Source: JBCDGZ01 sp038750655
GTDB taxonomy: Bacteria > Bacteroidota > Bacteroidia > Chitinophagales > Saprospiraceae
DNA length: 11,441 bases
Reading direction: 5' to 3'
Assembly (NCBI GenBank): GCA_038750655.1
Contig: JBCDGZ010000191.1
Span: 1 to 11,441, forward strand
The translations under genes were made by a program, and so were the position numbers. Position 1 is the first letter of the stretch, and every line of letters starts with the position of its first letter. Positions 1 through 8,200 of this stretch are shown piece by piece. Below the pieces are notes generated by a model. That model had not been told where the DNA came from. It ran no database searches and worked only from the letters and a program-made list of their open reading frames with translations.

Positions 1-577
1 CAGTAAGAAAGTAAAAAAAATATCTTATTGACTCGGAATCAGGCCAGCTAAATATATAAAGTGGTAGAGTTTTCTCTTTGGGAAAACCAAAAAGTACAAT
101 TAGTAAAAAAATAATCAAAATAGGCAAAATTGACTTACCTGCAAATTTTAGACCTCTTCGCACAAGGCTAGGCCTCGTATAATTATCAAGAATTTCCTCG
201 TTAATATATTTAATCAACTCTCTTGCTATCTGTCTCAACAAATCTATATCTTTGACATCATCTTGCGATAATGTAAAGTTCAGGTATTTTATCGCATCCC
301 TTCCTTCACTTTTGTTACGCTCTTCATTGATTTCTCTGATCGCCTCACGCACTAGGCTGGTTTTCCCCATTCCTCTGTAGCCCGCAATCAGATAGGCTCC
401 GTGATTGGAACTAGATTTCTCTTTATCAAGAAATAGCTTTAAGCGCTCTTTGACTTTTTCTCGCCCAACAAAATTTTTGTTGCTTCGGTCGTGATCGCTT
501 GGTCCGTGATCGAACATATAATCTCTTAAAGGGAAATAAACATCAAATATTTTCGCATAGTTTTGTTTGTTTACCAT
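1..577 (-). CDS. P-loop NTPase with predicted membrane segment, N-terminal part (cut by window edge)
   Basis: The frame is open from the ATG at 577 to the left edge, giving 192 residues and no stop, so the gene continues outside the window. A Walker A motif, GYRGMGKTS, lies at residues 66-74. It is preceded by an FVGRE motif at 36-40, an arrangement typical of Orc1/Cdc6-like and STAND-like AAA-type ATPases that begin with 'FVGRE'. After a charged helical stretch (about 75-130), a hydrophobic run at about 149-165 (ILPILIIFLLIVLFGF) looks like a transmembrane helix, followed by a second aromatic-rich stretch at the edge. Walker B and any effector or sensor domain are not visible. ATP binding is well supported; the biological role is not. 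Codons are strongly A/T-ending, unlike gntP next door, which may indicate a separate origin. It lies downstream of gntP on the same strand after a 160-base AT-rich gap. Alternatives are a KAP-type membrane NTPase, a defence-type STAND ATPase, or a housekeeping Bacteroidota ATPase. Confidence 0.8.
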   Translation of the reverse strand, partial: MVNKQNYAKIFDVYFPLRDYMFDHGPSDHDRSNKNFVGREKVKERLKLFLDKEKSSSNHGAYLIAGYRGMGKTSLVREAIREINEERNKSEGRDAIKYLNFTLSQDDVKDIDLLRQIARELIKYINEEILDNYTRPSLVRRGLKFAGKSILPILIIFLLIVLFGFPKEKTLPLYIFSWPDSESIRYFFYFLT

Positions 578-737
578 GCACTAATATAATGATAAAATAA
601 AATTTAGTAGTATGTACTTTGTAAGGCAATGTACAAAAGCTTTGTTTTTGTTTTTGTTTCCTTTTTGTCTGTTATCATATGAATTACTACACCTACAGTT
701 TATCGTCACTCATTTTAGCTATCCACCTTGCCTTAAC

Positions 738-2090
738 CTAAACCACAAAAAACACCACCACCGCCAACACAAACCCCGTCAAAGCCAACACCGTCGTCAT
801 CACACTCCACGATCGGAAAGTTTCCTTTTCGGAAAGCCCCAGGTACTGGCTCACCAGCCAGAAGCCACTGTCATTGACGTGGGAGAAAATCGAAGCGCCG
901 GAGGCAATGGCGATGACAATGAGGGCGAGTTGAATCGGGGAGAAAGCAGCTGTGGCTAAGAGCGGAGCCACCATACCCGCCCCGGTAATCATAGCCACCG
1001 TTGCCGAGCCTTGGATGACGCGAATGATGGCGGCACTCAAAAAGGCAAAAATAATGATGGGGATACCCGCCTCGGCCATCGACTCCGCCAGCATTTTTCC
1101 CGTTCCGGTATCAATGAGCATTTGTTTGAAGACGCCGCCTGCGCCTGTCAGCAGGATGATGGTCCCGGCCGGAGCCATTGATTTGGTGCTGATGTCGAAG
1201 AGGGTATTTTTATCCATGCCCCTCCGAATACCAAGGAAATACCAGGCCAGTAGATTGGCGATGATGAGGGCGGAGAAAGGATGTCCGATGAGTTGAAACA
1301 GGCTTTGTAGCTTAGGTTTTGAGGGCGAGGTCCAGTTGTCGAGCAGCGGGCTGTTAAGTAAGGTGTTAGCGAGAATAAGGAGGATGGGAATGGCGATCAT
1401 GCCTAGCATCAGACCCACCGGGGGCAGTTCCCCCGCTTCCTGGGGCTCTTCCTCTGACGCCGGCGCAGCGATGTGCAGCCGATCCGCAATAAACTTCCCA
1501 AACCACAAGCCACTCACCAGAGCCGTAGGGATACCGACGATCAAGCCACACAGAATCACCCAGCCCAAATTGGCTCCCACAATTTCCGCCACCGCGATCG
1601 GCCCCGGCGTCGGAGGGATAAACGCATGGGTGATGGCCAGCCCTGCCAGCAAAGGGATGGCGTACAACAAAAGCGATTTTCCCGTCCGCCGCTGCAAGGC
1701 GTAGATAACCGGGATAAGGATAATGAAAGCCACGTCGAAGAAGACTGGTATGGCGATGACAAAGCCCGAAATGACCATCGCCAGCGGCGCTCGGCGCTCG
1801 CCCATCTGACGAATCATACTGTTCGCAATGGCCTTGGCCCCGCCGGAATGCTCTAAAATGGCCCCAAACATCGCACCTAGGCCGACCACCGTAGCCACAA
1901 AGCCCAGGGTGCCGCCCATCCCATTTTTTACCGTCGTCATAATGGCCTCCGGCGCCTGCCCCGCTATCAAGCCTACCGCAATACTGGAAATCAATAAGGC
2001 CAAAAAGGCCTGCAAGCGGAAGTATAAAATCAACACCAAGAGCAGCGCAATGCCCAGCCCAACCGCCTTTATCAGTTGCCATTCAATCAT
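738..2090 (-). CDS. gntP: GntP-family gluconate:H+ symporter
   Basis: This 450-residue integral membrane protein matches the usual GntP/GntT/IdnT length. It should carry gluconate, or a related sugar acid, across the inner membrane with protons. Nearly the whole chain is hydrophobic helices. The first helices lie at about 7-25 and 28-45, and a polar loop at about 208-222 (EEEPQEAGE) separates the two halves. Family-like motifs are HAFIPPTPGPIAVAEIVGANLG around 155-176, RVIQGSATVA at 357-366 and HVNDSGFWL at 404-412. The frame is open further upstream to 2330, but the ATG at 2090 is preferred. It gives MIEWQ followed directly by a membrane helix, and it sits one base after the stop of the kinase/dehydrogenase gene (TGA-T-ATG), which suggests translational coupling. 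The upstream partner supports gluconate as substrate, but other aldonates cannot be excluded. No clear terminator hairpin follows the TAG stop. Confidence 0.93.
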   Translation of the reverse strand: MIEWQLIKAVGLGIALLLVLILYFRLQAFLALLISSIAVGLIAGQAPEAIMTTVKNGMGGTLGFVATVVGLGAMFGAILEHSGGAKAIANSMIRQMGERRAPLAMVISGFVIAIPVFFDVAFIILIPVIYALQRRTGKSLLLYAIPLLAGLAITHAFIPPTPGPIAVAEIVGANLGWVILCGLIVGIPTALVSGLWFGKFIADRLHIAAPASEEEPQEAGELPPVGLMLGMIAIPILLILANTLLNSPLLDNWTSPSKPKLQSLFQLIGHPFSALIIANLLAWYFLGIRRGMDKNTLFDISTKSMAPAGTIILLTGAGGVFKQMLIDTGTGKMLAESMAEAGIPIIIFAFLSAAIIRVIQGSATVAMITGAGMVAPLLATAAFSPIQLALIVIAIASGASIFSHVNDSGFWLVSQYLGLSEKETFRSWSVMTTVLALTGFVLAVVVFFVV

Positions 2091-2091
2091 A

Positions 2092-3987
2092 TCAATCGTT
2101 GGTTTTCCAGATGGTGTGATAATAAGCACCGCTAGGGTCATCGCGGCGCTGATAGGTATGCGCTCCGAAATAATCGCGTTGGGCCTGCAAGAGGTTGGCA
2201 GGGGAATCGGCGGAGGTGTAGCCGATGAGGAAATTAGCCGCCGCTGAGAAGCAGGGCGTTGCCAGCTGGTGGGTGAAGCCGAAGTGGAGGACTTGGGGCA
2301 GCGCCGGGCCGTCGGCTTCCATCGGCCCAACCAGCGAAGGATGCCGCAGCAGGCGGTCGGTGTCGGCGGCGATAGCGATCAGCGATTCCATGAGCGTTGA
2401 GCGAATGATGCAGCCCTTGGTCCAGATTCTGGCAATCTCGCTCAGCTGTAGGTTCCAATGATAGGTTTCAGAGGCGGCGGCCATCAACTGAAAGCCTTGA
2501 TGGTGGTTGATGATGCGTGCGGCTCGATAGGCGGCCTTTAGTTGATCGGTAGAGAGAGGGCTGCCGTTGGGCCAGGGGTTGGAGTATTGCTCGGCAGCGG
2601 CGATCCGCTCAGATTTGAAGGAAGACAGATAGCGGGCGAAGAGGGCGGCGGTGATCATCGTGGTGGGGACGCCCAGTTCGGCGGCAGCAATCGTGGTCCA
2701 GCTTCCGGTTCCTTTGTTACCCGCCTTGTCCAGAATGCTATCGATCAGCCAACCGTCCTGCTCCGGCTTGCGGAGAATATCGATGGTAATTTCTAGTAAG
2801 TAGCTGTCCAGGTCTTCCTTTCGCCAAGATTCTAAAAGCTGGGCAATATCGGGCGGACTCATCGCCAGGCCCTGCCGGCAGAGGTTATACAGTTCGGCCA
2901 GCAGTTGCATTTCGGCGTATTCGATGCCATTGTGCACCATTTTTACAAAATGCCCCGCTCCTTCTGGACCAATGTAAGTACAGCAACTTCCGTATACCCC
3001 ATTTCGCGCAGCGATGCTTTCCAAATAAGGCTGAATATGCACATAGGCATCTTGATGCCCCCCTGGCATAATCGAAGGTCCTCGTCGTGCCCCTTCCTCC
3101 CCACCAGAGATGCCCACGCCAAAGAAGTGCAGGCCACTGGCGGACAGCTGTTGGCTACGCCGCCGGGTATCCTTATAATTCGAATTACCGCCGTCGATCA
3201 AAATGTCACCCGGCTCCAGCAGTGGGCAGATAGTAGCCATCAGCTGGTCGATAGCGTCACCGGCCTTGACCATCATCAAGATCTTACGGGGACGAGCCAG
3301 CGACTGGATAAAGGCTGGCAGCTCATCAAAGCCTTGCGCTTTATCCAAGAGTTGGTGTTTTTCAATAAATCGCTCTGCCACCTTCTCCTCCAGGCCGTCG
3401 ACGTGGCGATTGTAGAGGGACATCGAAAAGCCCCGGTCAATCATATTCAGGCTTAAGCTCGCGCCCATCACCCCCAGGCCAATCAGGCCAAATGCAGATT
3501 GCTTATCCATTATTTCGTTCTGTTTGAGAATTTGTTTTACAATATCGGGAATCGCCAGTTGGATGTCTACGACGATCGCCTTAGCAGGAGCTTCGAGGGC
3601 GTCAAATTGCGATTGCAGCAGCTCTAGCGGCATAAAGTGCCCTTCTCGGCTTTCCATTCGCTGTCGGATGGTAGCAAAATCTCCCTTGAGGTAGACCCAG
3701 CGGAGTTGATCGTCCAGGCCTTCGGCCAACAGCTGGCGGTAGGCCTGCTTGAGGGCTGAACAGGCGATGACTGCGCCGCCCGGACGCGTCCGGGCCAGCT
3801 CGTTAATCCGCTTCAACCAAGCCCATCGATCTGCATCCTCCAACGGAATTCCCTTACTCATCTTGTCGATGTTCGCAGGAGGATGATAATCATCGCCGTC
3901 GTAAAAGGGCAGCTGTAGGGCTTGAGCAAGCTGCCGCCCCACACTGGTCTTCCCAGCGCCCGAAACGCCCATAATCATATAAATCAT
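2092..3987 (-). CDS. Fused gluconokinase / 6-phosphogluconate dehydrogenase (decarboxylating)
   Basis: One 631-residue frame holds two complete cytosolic enzymes. Residues 1 to about 157 are a GntK-type gluconokinase: Walker A GVSGAGKTS at 7-15, then the family signature GDDYHPPANIDKMSKGIPL at about 31-49 and DADRWAWL. This part phosphorylates gluconate with ATP to 6-phosphogluconate. Residues about 160-631 (about 472, a normal full length) are 6-phosphogluconate dehydrogenase: Rossmann motif GLIGLGVMGAS at 167-177, DGGNSNYKDT at 265-274, GISGGEEGARRGPSIMPGG at 292-310, the catalytic-lysine region GHFVKMVHNG with K349, and the C-terminal substrate region RDYFGAHTY with R604 and H610. This part yields ribulose 5-phosphate, CO2 and NAD(P)H. 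The join (ILKQNEIMDKQ) is very short. An in-frame ATG at 3510 (M160) could in principle allow a separate dehydrogenase, but no ribosome site is seen there. The start at 3987 puts Walker A at the usual distance from the N-terminus. The permease gene follows after one base. Confidence 0.93.
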   Translation of the reverse strand: MIYMIMGVSGAGKTSVGRQLAQALQLPFYDGDDYHPPANIDKMSKGIPLEDADRWAWLKRINELARTRPGGAVIACSALKQAYRQLLAEGLDDQLRWVYLKGDFATIRQRMESREGHFMPLELLQSQFDALEAPAKAIVVDIQLAIPDIVKQILKQNEIMDKQSAFGLIGLGVMGASLSLNMIDRGFSMSLYNRHVDGLEEKVAERFIEKHQLLDKAQGFDELPAFIQSLARPRKILMMVKAGDAIDQLMATICPLLEPGDILIDGGNSNYKDTRRRSQQLSASGLHFFGVGISGGEEGARRGPSIMPGGHQDAYVHIQPYLESIAARNGVYGSCCTYIGPEGAGHFVKMVHNGIEYAEMQLLAELYNLCRQGLAMSPPDIAQLLESWRKEDLDSYLLEITIDILRKPEQDGWLIDSILDKAGNKGTGSWTTIAAAELGVPTTMITAALFARYLSSFKSERIAAAEQYSNPWPNGSPLSTDQLKAAYRAARIINHHQGFQLMAAASETYHWNLQLSEIARIWTKGCIIRSTLMESLIAIAADTDRLLRHPSLVGPMEADGPALPQVLHFGFTHQLATPCFSAAANFLIGYTSADSPANLLQAQRDYFGAHTYQRRDDPSGAYYHTIWKTND

Positions 3988-4021
3988 AAGGATTGGGATG
4001 AATGGTGTAATAATAGACGCT

Positions 4022-4609
4022 TCACTTTCGGTATTGATTAGCCCGGATGTTTTGAGCCGCCAAATCTACCGTCTCTTTAATGCGTTTTTCTCGCGTAGGC
4101 GCCCGCTTGGCGTTGAAAATCCATTCTAAAATGCTACGTTTAGTAGAGCGCGGAAATTGACTAAAGTGCTCCCAAGCGATCGGCTGTGCATCGAAAGCTT
4201 GCTGTAAATCGGGAGGAATGACTAGATTCTCGACATCATCCAGCGCAGTCCAGGTACCATTGGCCTTGGCGATGCGGATCATTTCGTAGCCCGCCTCAGC
4301 GATGAGGCCTGCGGCTTCCAGCCGAGCAATTTTTTCCTTATTGACCCGACTCCAATTGCTCTTAGGACTTCTTTTGGAAAAATACTGGTAAAAACTTTCC
4401 TCGTCTCGCTTGTTGGGCTTGGAGTCAATCCAGCCAAAACAGAGGGCTTCATCAACCGCTTCGTCGTAATAGACACTAGCTTGTTGGCTTTTTTTCTTGT
4501 AAATGATCAACCAGACCCCCTTTTCTTTTGCACAGTGATCTTGCAGCCAAGCCCGCCAGGCTGCTCGGTCGGGCGCTTGAAAAGTGGGTTTTCCGTCTTT
4601 AAGTTCCAC
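4022..4609 (-). CDS. YdeI/OmpD-associated family protein
   Basis: This is a 195-residue soluble protein of the YdeI/OmpD-associated ('bacteriocin-protection') family, recognised from motif order. An N-terminal region contains AWRAWLQDHCAKEKGVWL (17-34). The conserved core is DEALCFGWIDS (53-63), followed by FSKRSPKSNWSRVN (77-90). The C-terminal half ends in the family-typical segment WIFNAKRAPTREKRIKETV (163-181). Length is normal and nothing appears truncated. No signal peptide or membrane helix is present, so it is probably cytosolic. Biochemical activity of the family is poorly known; links to cationic peptide or bacteriocin tolerance come from other bacteria and should not be transferred with confidence. 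It starts 3 bases after the stop of the TerB-like gene, so the two are almost certainly co-transcribed. The gluconate genes start 34 bases after its stop, close enough for read-through, though no functional link is evident. Confidence 0.85.
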   Translation of the reverse strand: MELKDGKPTFQAPDRAAWRAWLQDHCAKEKGVWLIIYKKKSQQASVYYDEAVDEALCFGWIDSKPNKRDEESFYQYFSKRSPKSNWSRVNKEKIARLEAAGLIAEAGYEMIRIAKANGTWTALDDVENLVIPPDLQQAFDAQPIAWEHFSQFPRSTKRSILEWIFNAKRAPTREKRIKETVDLAAQNIRANQYRK

Positions 4610-4612
4610 GGC

Positions 4613-4942
4613 TTACATGAGTTTTTCGAGTAATCGCAGCATATTTTTTTCCAGCAGGCTGTAATCTCCATCTGCCATAAACTGCTTTTTAATCAAGGCA
4701 ATCAACTCATCACGCCGCTCGACGGTAGGGTAGTAGAGGCCCTTAAAGGACATGATGGTTTGGACACGTTGATAGTCGGAGAGGGAATCATATTGCGTTT
4801 TGACTTTCTCATAAGATTGTTCGTTGAGGCGAGCTTTCATCAAGGTTTCCTCTTCGGGGGAAAGAACGAGGTCAGCATCTGCAGCGTAGAGCAGCAAAAA
4901 GGTGGAGAATTCTTCAAAGTTCCAGTTGGGTTGTTCTGACAT
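4613..4942 (-). CDS. Small TerB-like helical protein
   Basis: This acidic 109-residue protein has no signal peptide or membrane segment. It reads as an all-helical fold with two similar acidic loops: ADADLVLSPEEE at about 21-32 near the N-terminus and ADGDYSLLEKN at about 90-100 near the C-terminus. Each is followed by an amphipathic helix. This paired 'aDg-x-x-s-x-x-E' pattern resembles TerB/DjlA-type domains, which can bind metal ions through acidic residues. The match is by eye and the function is unknown; tellurite resistance should not be assumed, since most TerB-like proteins are not involved in it. It is the first gene of the minus-strand cluster, with its ATG at 4942, and its stop is 3 bases before the YdeI-family gene, indicating coupled expression. 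A generic conserved Bacteroidota protein is the alternative. Confidence 0.7.
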   Translation of the reverse strand: MSEQPNWNFEEFSTFLLLYAADADLVLSPEEETLMKARLNEQSYEKVKTQYDSLSDYQRVQTIMSFKGLYYPTVERRDELIALIKKQFMADGDYSLLEKNMLRLLEKLM

Positions 4943-5250
4943 GTGTTGGTTTTTTTGACTGGAGTAATTTACGAATTATTGTGACTTTCCCTGTAATTTT
5001 CATTCTGTAAAAGGACTATCCTCTTAGTTAATTCAAGTTGCGATTCACTATTACAAGAGTAAATGCGTCAGATATTTGAATCAAAATGCGCCGTAAGGCT
5101 GCATTTTTCACAAAATCTTTCTTATTGACTCTTGTTCATCACAACTTGGGTTAATTATACTTAACTTTAGTTCTAATTCGTTAAGGAAACTGAACTCTAA
5201 CTGGCCGAGCGCTCTGCTGTTCGCGCCAGTTTCGCACACTTTATCAATAT
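4943..5250. other. Divergent intergenic region (308 bases)
   Basis: This is the only divergent junction in the window, so it should hold promoters for the minus-strand TerB-like gene and for the plus-strand WG gene. It is mostly AT-rich. I found no convincing pair of Bacteroidota -33 (TTG) and -7 (TAnnTTTG) boxes. GATATTTG at 5071-5078 and TAACTTTA near 5163-5170 each miss one -7 position and lack a correctly spaced -33 box. Its right end holds the GC-rich hairpin listed separately. A minus-strand frame at 5108-5302 overlaps the WG signal-peptide codons and is not accepted as a gene. Confidence 0.6.
5199..5231. repeat. Imperfect inverted repeat (hairpin) ahead of the WG gene
   Basis: AACTGGC at 5199-5205 is the exact reverse complement of GCCAGTT at 5225-5231. 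Adjacent CGA (5206-5208) pairs with TCG (5221-5223), leaving a single bulged C at 5224 and a 12-base loop. The resulting stem of 10 pairs is GC-rich within AT-rich surroundings and ends 19 bases before the WG ATG. There is no T-tract after it, so it is not a standard terminator. It could be a structured 5' leader of the WG mRNA, an operator, or a copy of a dispersed palindromic repeat. Confidence 0.6.
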
Positions 5251-8200
5251 ATGCGCACAGGATTACTACTTTTCTGTTTAACCACTCTTTGTTGTTGGGC
5301 ATCCGCTCAGCAATACTTTCCGGTCAAAGTGAACAAAAAATGGGGGATGATGGATGCCAATGGGCAGGTGATCCTGGAGCCGATCTACGATGCTATCGGT
5401 GAATTCAAGCAGTATGGGTATGCCGTAATGCAGCGGGCCGGGCAGGTGGGGCTGCTCAATCGCTCCGGGGAAGAGATCGTACGGCCACTATATGAAGACA
5501 TCAAAATCCTGGATTCTACGCTGATTGCGGTGATGGAACAGGAGCGTTGGCAGGTGATCAATATCCGCGGAGAGCTGATCCTGGAATCGGGCTACGAGCG
5601 CGTGCAGGTCTGGGATGGAGGTTTTCTGGGGTTTATGATTGATGGAAAATGGGGGATGGCCAATGCCCAGGGCGAGCGGATAAGTGATCCTCGCTACGAT
5701 GAGATTAAGTTACTCCAACCGGGCTATTTTAGCATTCGCAATGAAGAATACTATGGCTTGCTTTCGGCGGAAGGAGAGCTGATCATTACCCCTTCCTGCA
5801 ATGAAGTACGCATCTATAACGATAATTTTTTCCTCTTTCGAATGGAGGAACACTGGGGGGCGGTGAGCCGTGGCGGTGATCAGCTACTGCCTGCCGAGTA
5901 CGAGTCGATGGTGGCCATTTCTGACAATTTTATCAAATTGGTCGCTGATCGCAAGGTGCAGCTCTTCTCGATTGCCGCCCAAATGGCTATTACCCAACTG
6001 GGAGCCTATGATAATTTCTACCCCTTTGATGCTTCTAGTGTTTTGGGGAAAAAGAATCGCCAGCTAGGACTCTTGGATTCCCGTGGTGACCGACTCCTTA
6101 CGGTCAAATACAATGAAATTCAAGCCTACAACGAACGCCTGTACCGGGCGCGTTACCAGAATCGCTGGGGGCTAGTGGCGGCCGGTGATGAGGTATTGGT
6201 TCCCTTTGAATATGATTACATCGCTCCTACAGGAAAACAGATTTGTATTGCCAAAAAAGGGGATCGCTTTGGAATCATCAATGTTAAGGGCGAAGAACTG
6301 GTCCCCTTTGATTACGACCGTATCGAACTGGAAGACAACAAAGCCAATGCCTATCTCGACGAAGCCCTTACCCTCTATTTCTTTAATAAAGAAGGAGAAC
6401 TGATCGATGAGAGCCAATTTGAGCAATTTTTTACCATTCGCATCGGTGGCAAGCGCAACCGCGTCAACGGTAGTCGCAACAACTTTATTCGCCTCGATAA
6501 TAACTACCAACTGAAAAACTTCGAGTGGTTTTACTCCCCCCAAGAAGATCGCTGGGGGCTGCGCCGCCTCGATGATGGTACTGTCCACCTGGAGCCCTCC
6601 TTCGACTGGATTCGCATCGAACGCAACCTGGGCTTCACCATCGTCGGCCTCGAAAAATACGAATACTACGACTTCGAATGGACCAAATTCCGCTTCGAAA
6701 TGGTCTATGGCCTGGTCAACAACGAAAAGGGCCTGCTGGTCACCCATATGAACCTCTGGGACGTCCGCCTCAGCGACTTTGACAAAGGCTATCCCACCGC
6801 CCGCTGCGTCTTCTCTAACGGCCGACACGGCCTGATCAACCGCATCGGCAAGATCATCAAAAAAGACTACGCCTACATCGGTGGCTTCCACAACGGTGTG
6901 GCCCGAATGAGCATCAAAGGCCGCCTGTCCGGAAGCTTCAAAAAGAACTCCCGAGGCTTGCAAGACCTCGATATTTACCTCAATACTTTGATGTCGCCTT
7001 ACTTCATGATGGACTACACCCTTTACGACCAAGACTTTGAGGAAAAAGCCCAGCTCACCTGCGAGGACTGCAAATGGGGCTACATCGATACCGCAGGGTT
7101 TATTGCCGTTTCGCCGAACTATAACTTCGCCCAGGATTTTGTCAACGACGTCGGAATTGTGCAATATAAAGACAAGTGGGGCCTCGTCGATCGGACCGGC
7201 CGCGAACTGATTCCCTGTAACTACGACGGCCTGCATTTTCTGGAAAATACCGATAATACCATCATCCGCATTTATAACGAGGAGAAGAAATACGGCTTGA
7301 TTGATACCCTGGGGCAGGTCCGGGTCAACTTGGTTTACGATGCCATCGGCGCCTTTAGCGATGGACGGCTGGCGGTGAAGCGCAACGGCCTCTGGGGCTT
7401 TGTCGATAAATACGGTCGGGAGGTGATCCCTTGCCGCTTTCGTCGGGTGAAGAACTTCAGCGAAGGGTACGCTGCGGTGCAGCTGGGGCGCTTTTGGGGC
7501 TTTATTGACAAGCAGGGCGATACCGCCATCGATTTTCAATACAAGCGCTTGGGCAACTTCAAGGAGGGCCTGGCCTGGGTGAGTACAACTAAGGGCACTG
7601 GTTATATCGGCATTGAAGGACAGATGGTCATTCCGCCTAAATTTAAGAAGGGCTTTGACTTTGAGGGGCAAGTAGCCCGGGTGATTGTGAATGGTAAATA
7701 TGGCTTGATTGACAAACGCGGAAATTTTGTGCTATCGCCCCGTTATTCCAAAATTGAGGCTTTTGATAAAAAAGGCTTGGCCATTGTGACCTACAGCGGT
7801 CAGCGGATTCGCTATGGCCTGATGAACAAGCGGGGCAGGGTGATTACGGGAAAGAAGTTTAAGAAAATCCGACCGTTTAAAGAGGGCCTGGCGATGGTCA
7901 AATTCAAAGATGCCTACGGCTATATTGATTATGGCGGTCGGCTGGTGATTGATAATATCTATTCTAAGGCCGGCGATTTTTCGGAGGGCCGCGCCGCGGT
8001 GCAGCGCAATGGCCTCTGTGGCTATATTGATAGCAATGGCGATGAGGTGGTGGAGTTGGAGTACAGCAAATGCTTGGACTTCACCGGTGGGAAGGCTGTT
8101 GTTTATAAGGGCTACCGACAAGGAGGCATCATTGATTTAAATGGTAATTATGTGATTGAGCCGAGCATCAATCGCCTTTACGGCTTCACGGAGGGGCGGG

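Noticed and set aside
612..680. Promoter for the left-edge NTPase gene in the A/T-rich gap
   Set aside because: A TTG with 17-base spacing to TACATACT exists on the minus strand, but the downstream box matches neither TAnnTTTG nor TATAAT well.
612..959. A 115-codon plus-strand frame at the end of gntP
   Set aside because: Its second half is antisense to gntP and H/R/S-rich, and its hydrophobic start comes from the T-rich intergenic tract. No domain is seen.
1366..2082. A 238-codon minus-strand frame inside gntP
   Set aside because: It is a shifted-frame reading of the permease gene, giving a G/R/H-rich product without motifs. The gntP frame has all the family motifs.
2091..2330. N-terminal extension of the GntP frame to an ATG at 2330
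   Set aside because: The 80 extra residues are P/S/R-rich, lie wholly inside the dehydrogenase coding region in another frame, and do not look like a membrane protein. The ATG at 2090 gives the normal family length.
2905..3456. A 183-codon plus-strand frame antisense to the dehydrogenase domain
   Set aside because: It is a shadow of a strongly recognised enzyme on the other strand and has no recognisable motif.
5108..5302. A 64-codon minus-strand frame overlapping the WG gene start
   Set aside because: It overlaps the signal-peptide codons by about 50 bases and includes the hairpin. Its composition is not clearly artificial, so a gene remnant or repeat-derived frame is possible, but no family is recognised.
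6172..7671. A 499-codon minus-strand frame antisense to the WG gene
   Set aside because: It mirrors the WG repeats in the opposite strand and is kept open by their periodic codon pattern. The plus frame has a signal peptide and clear repeats. The antisense product is a low-complexity A/V/F/D/K-rich chain without recognisable domains.
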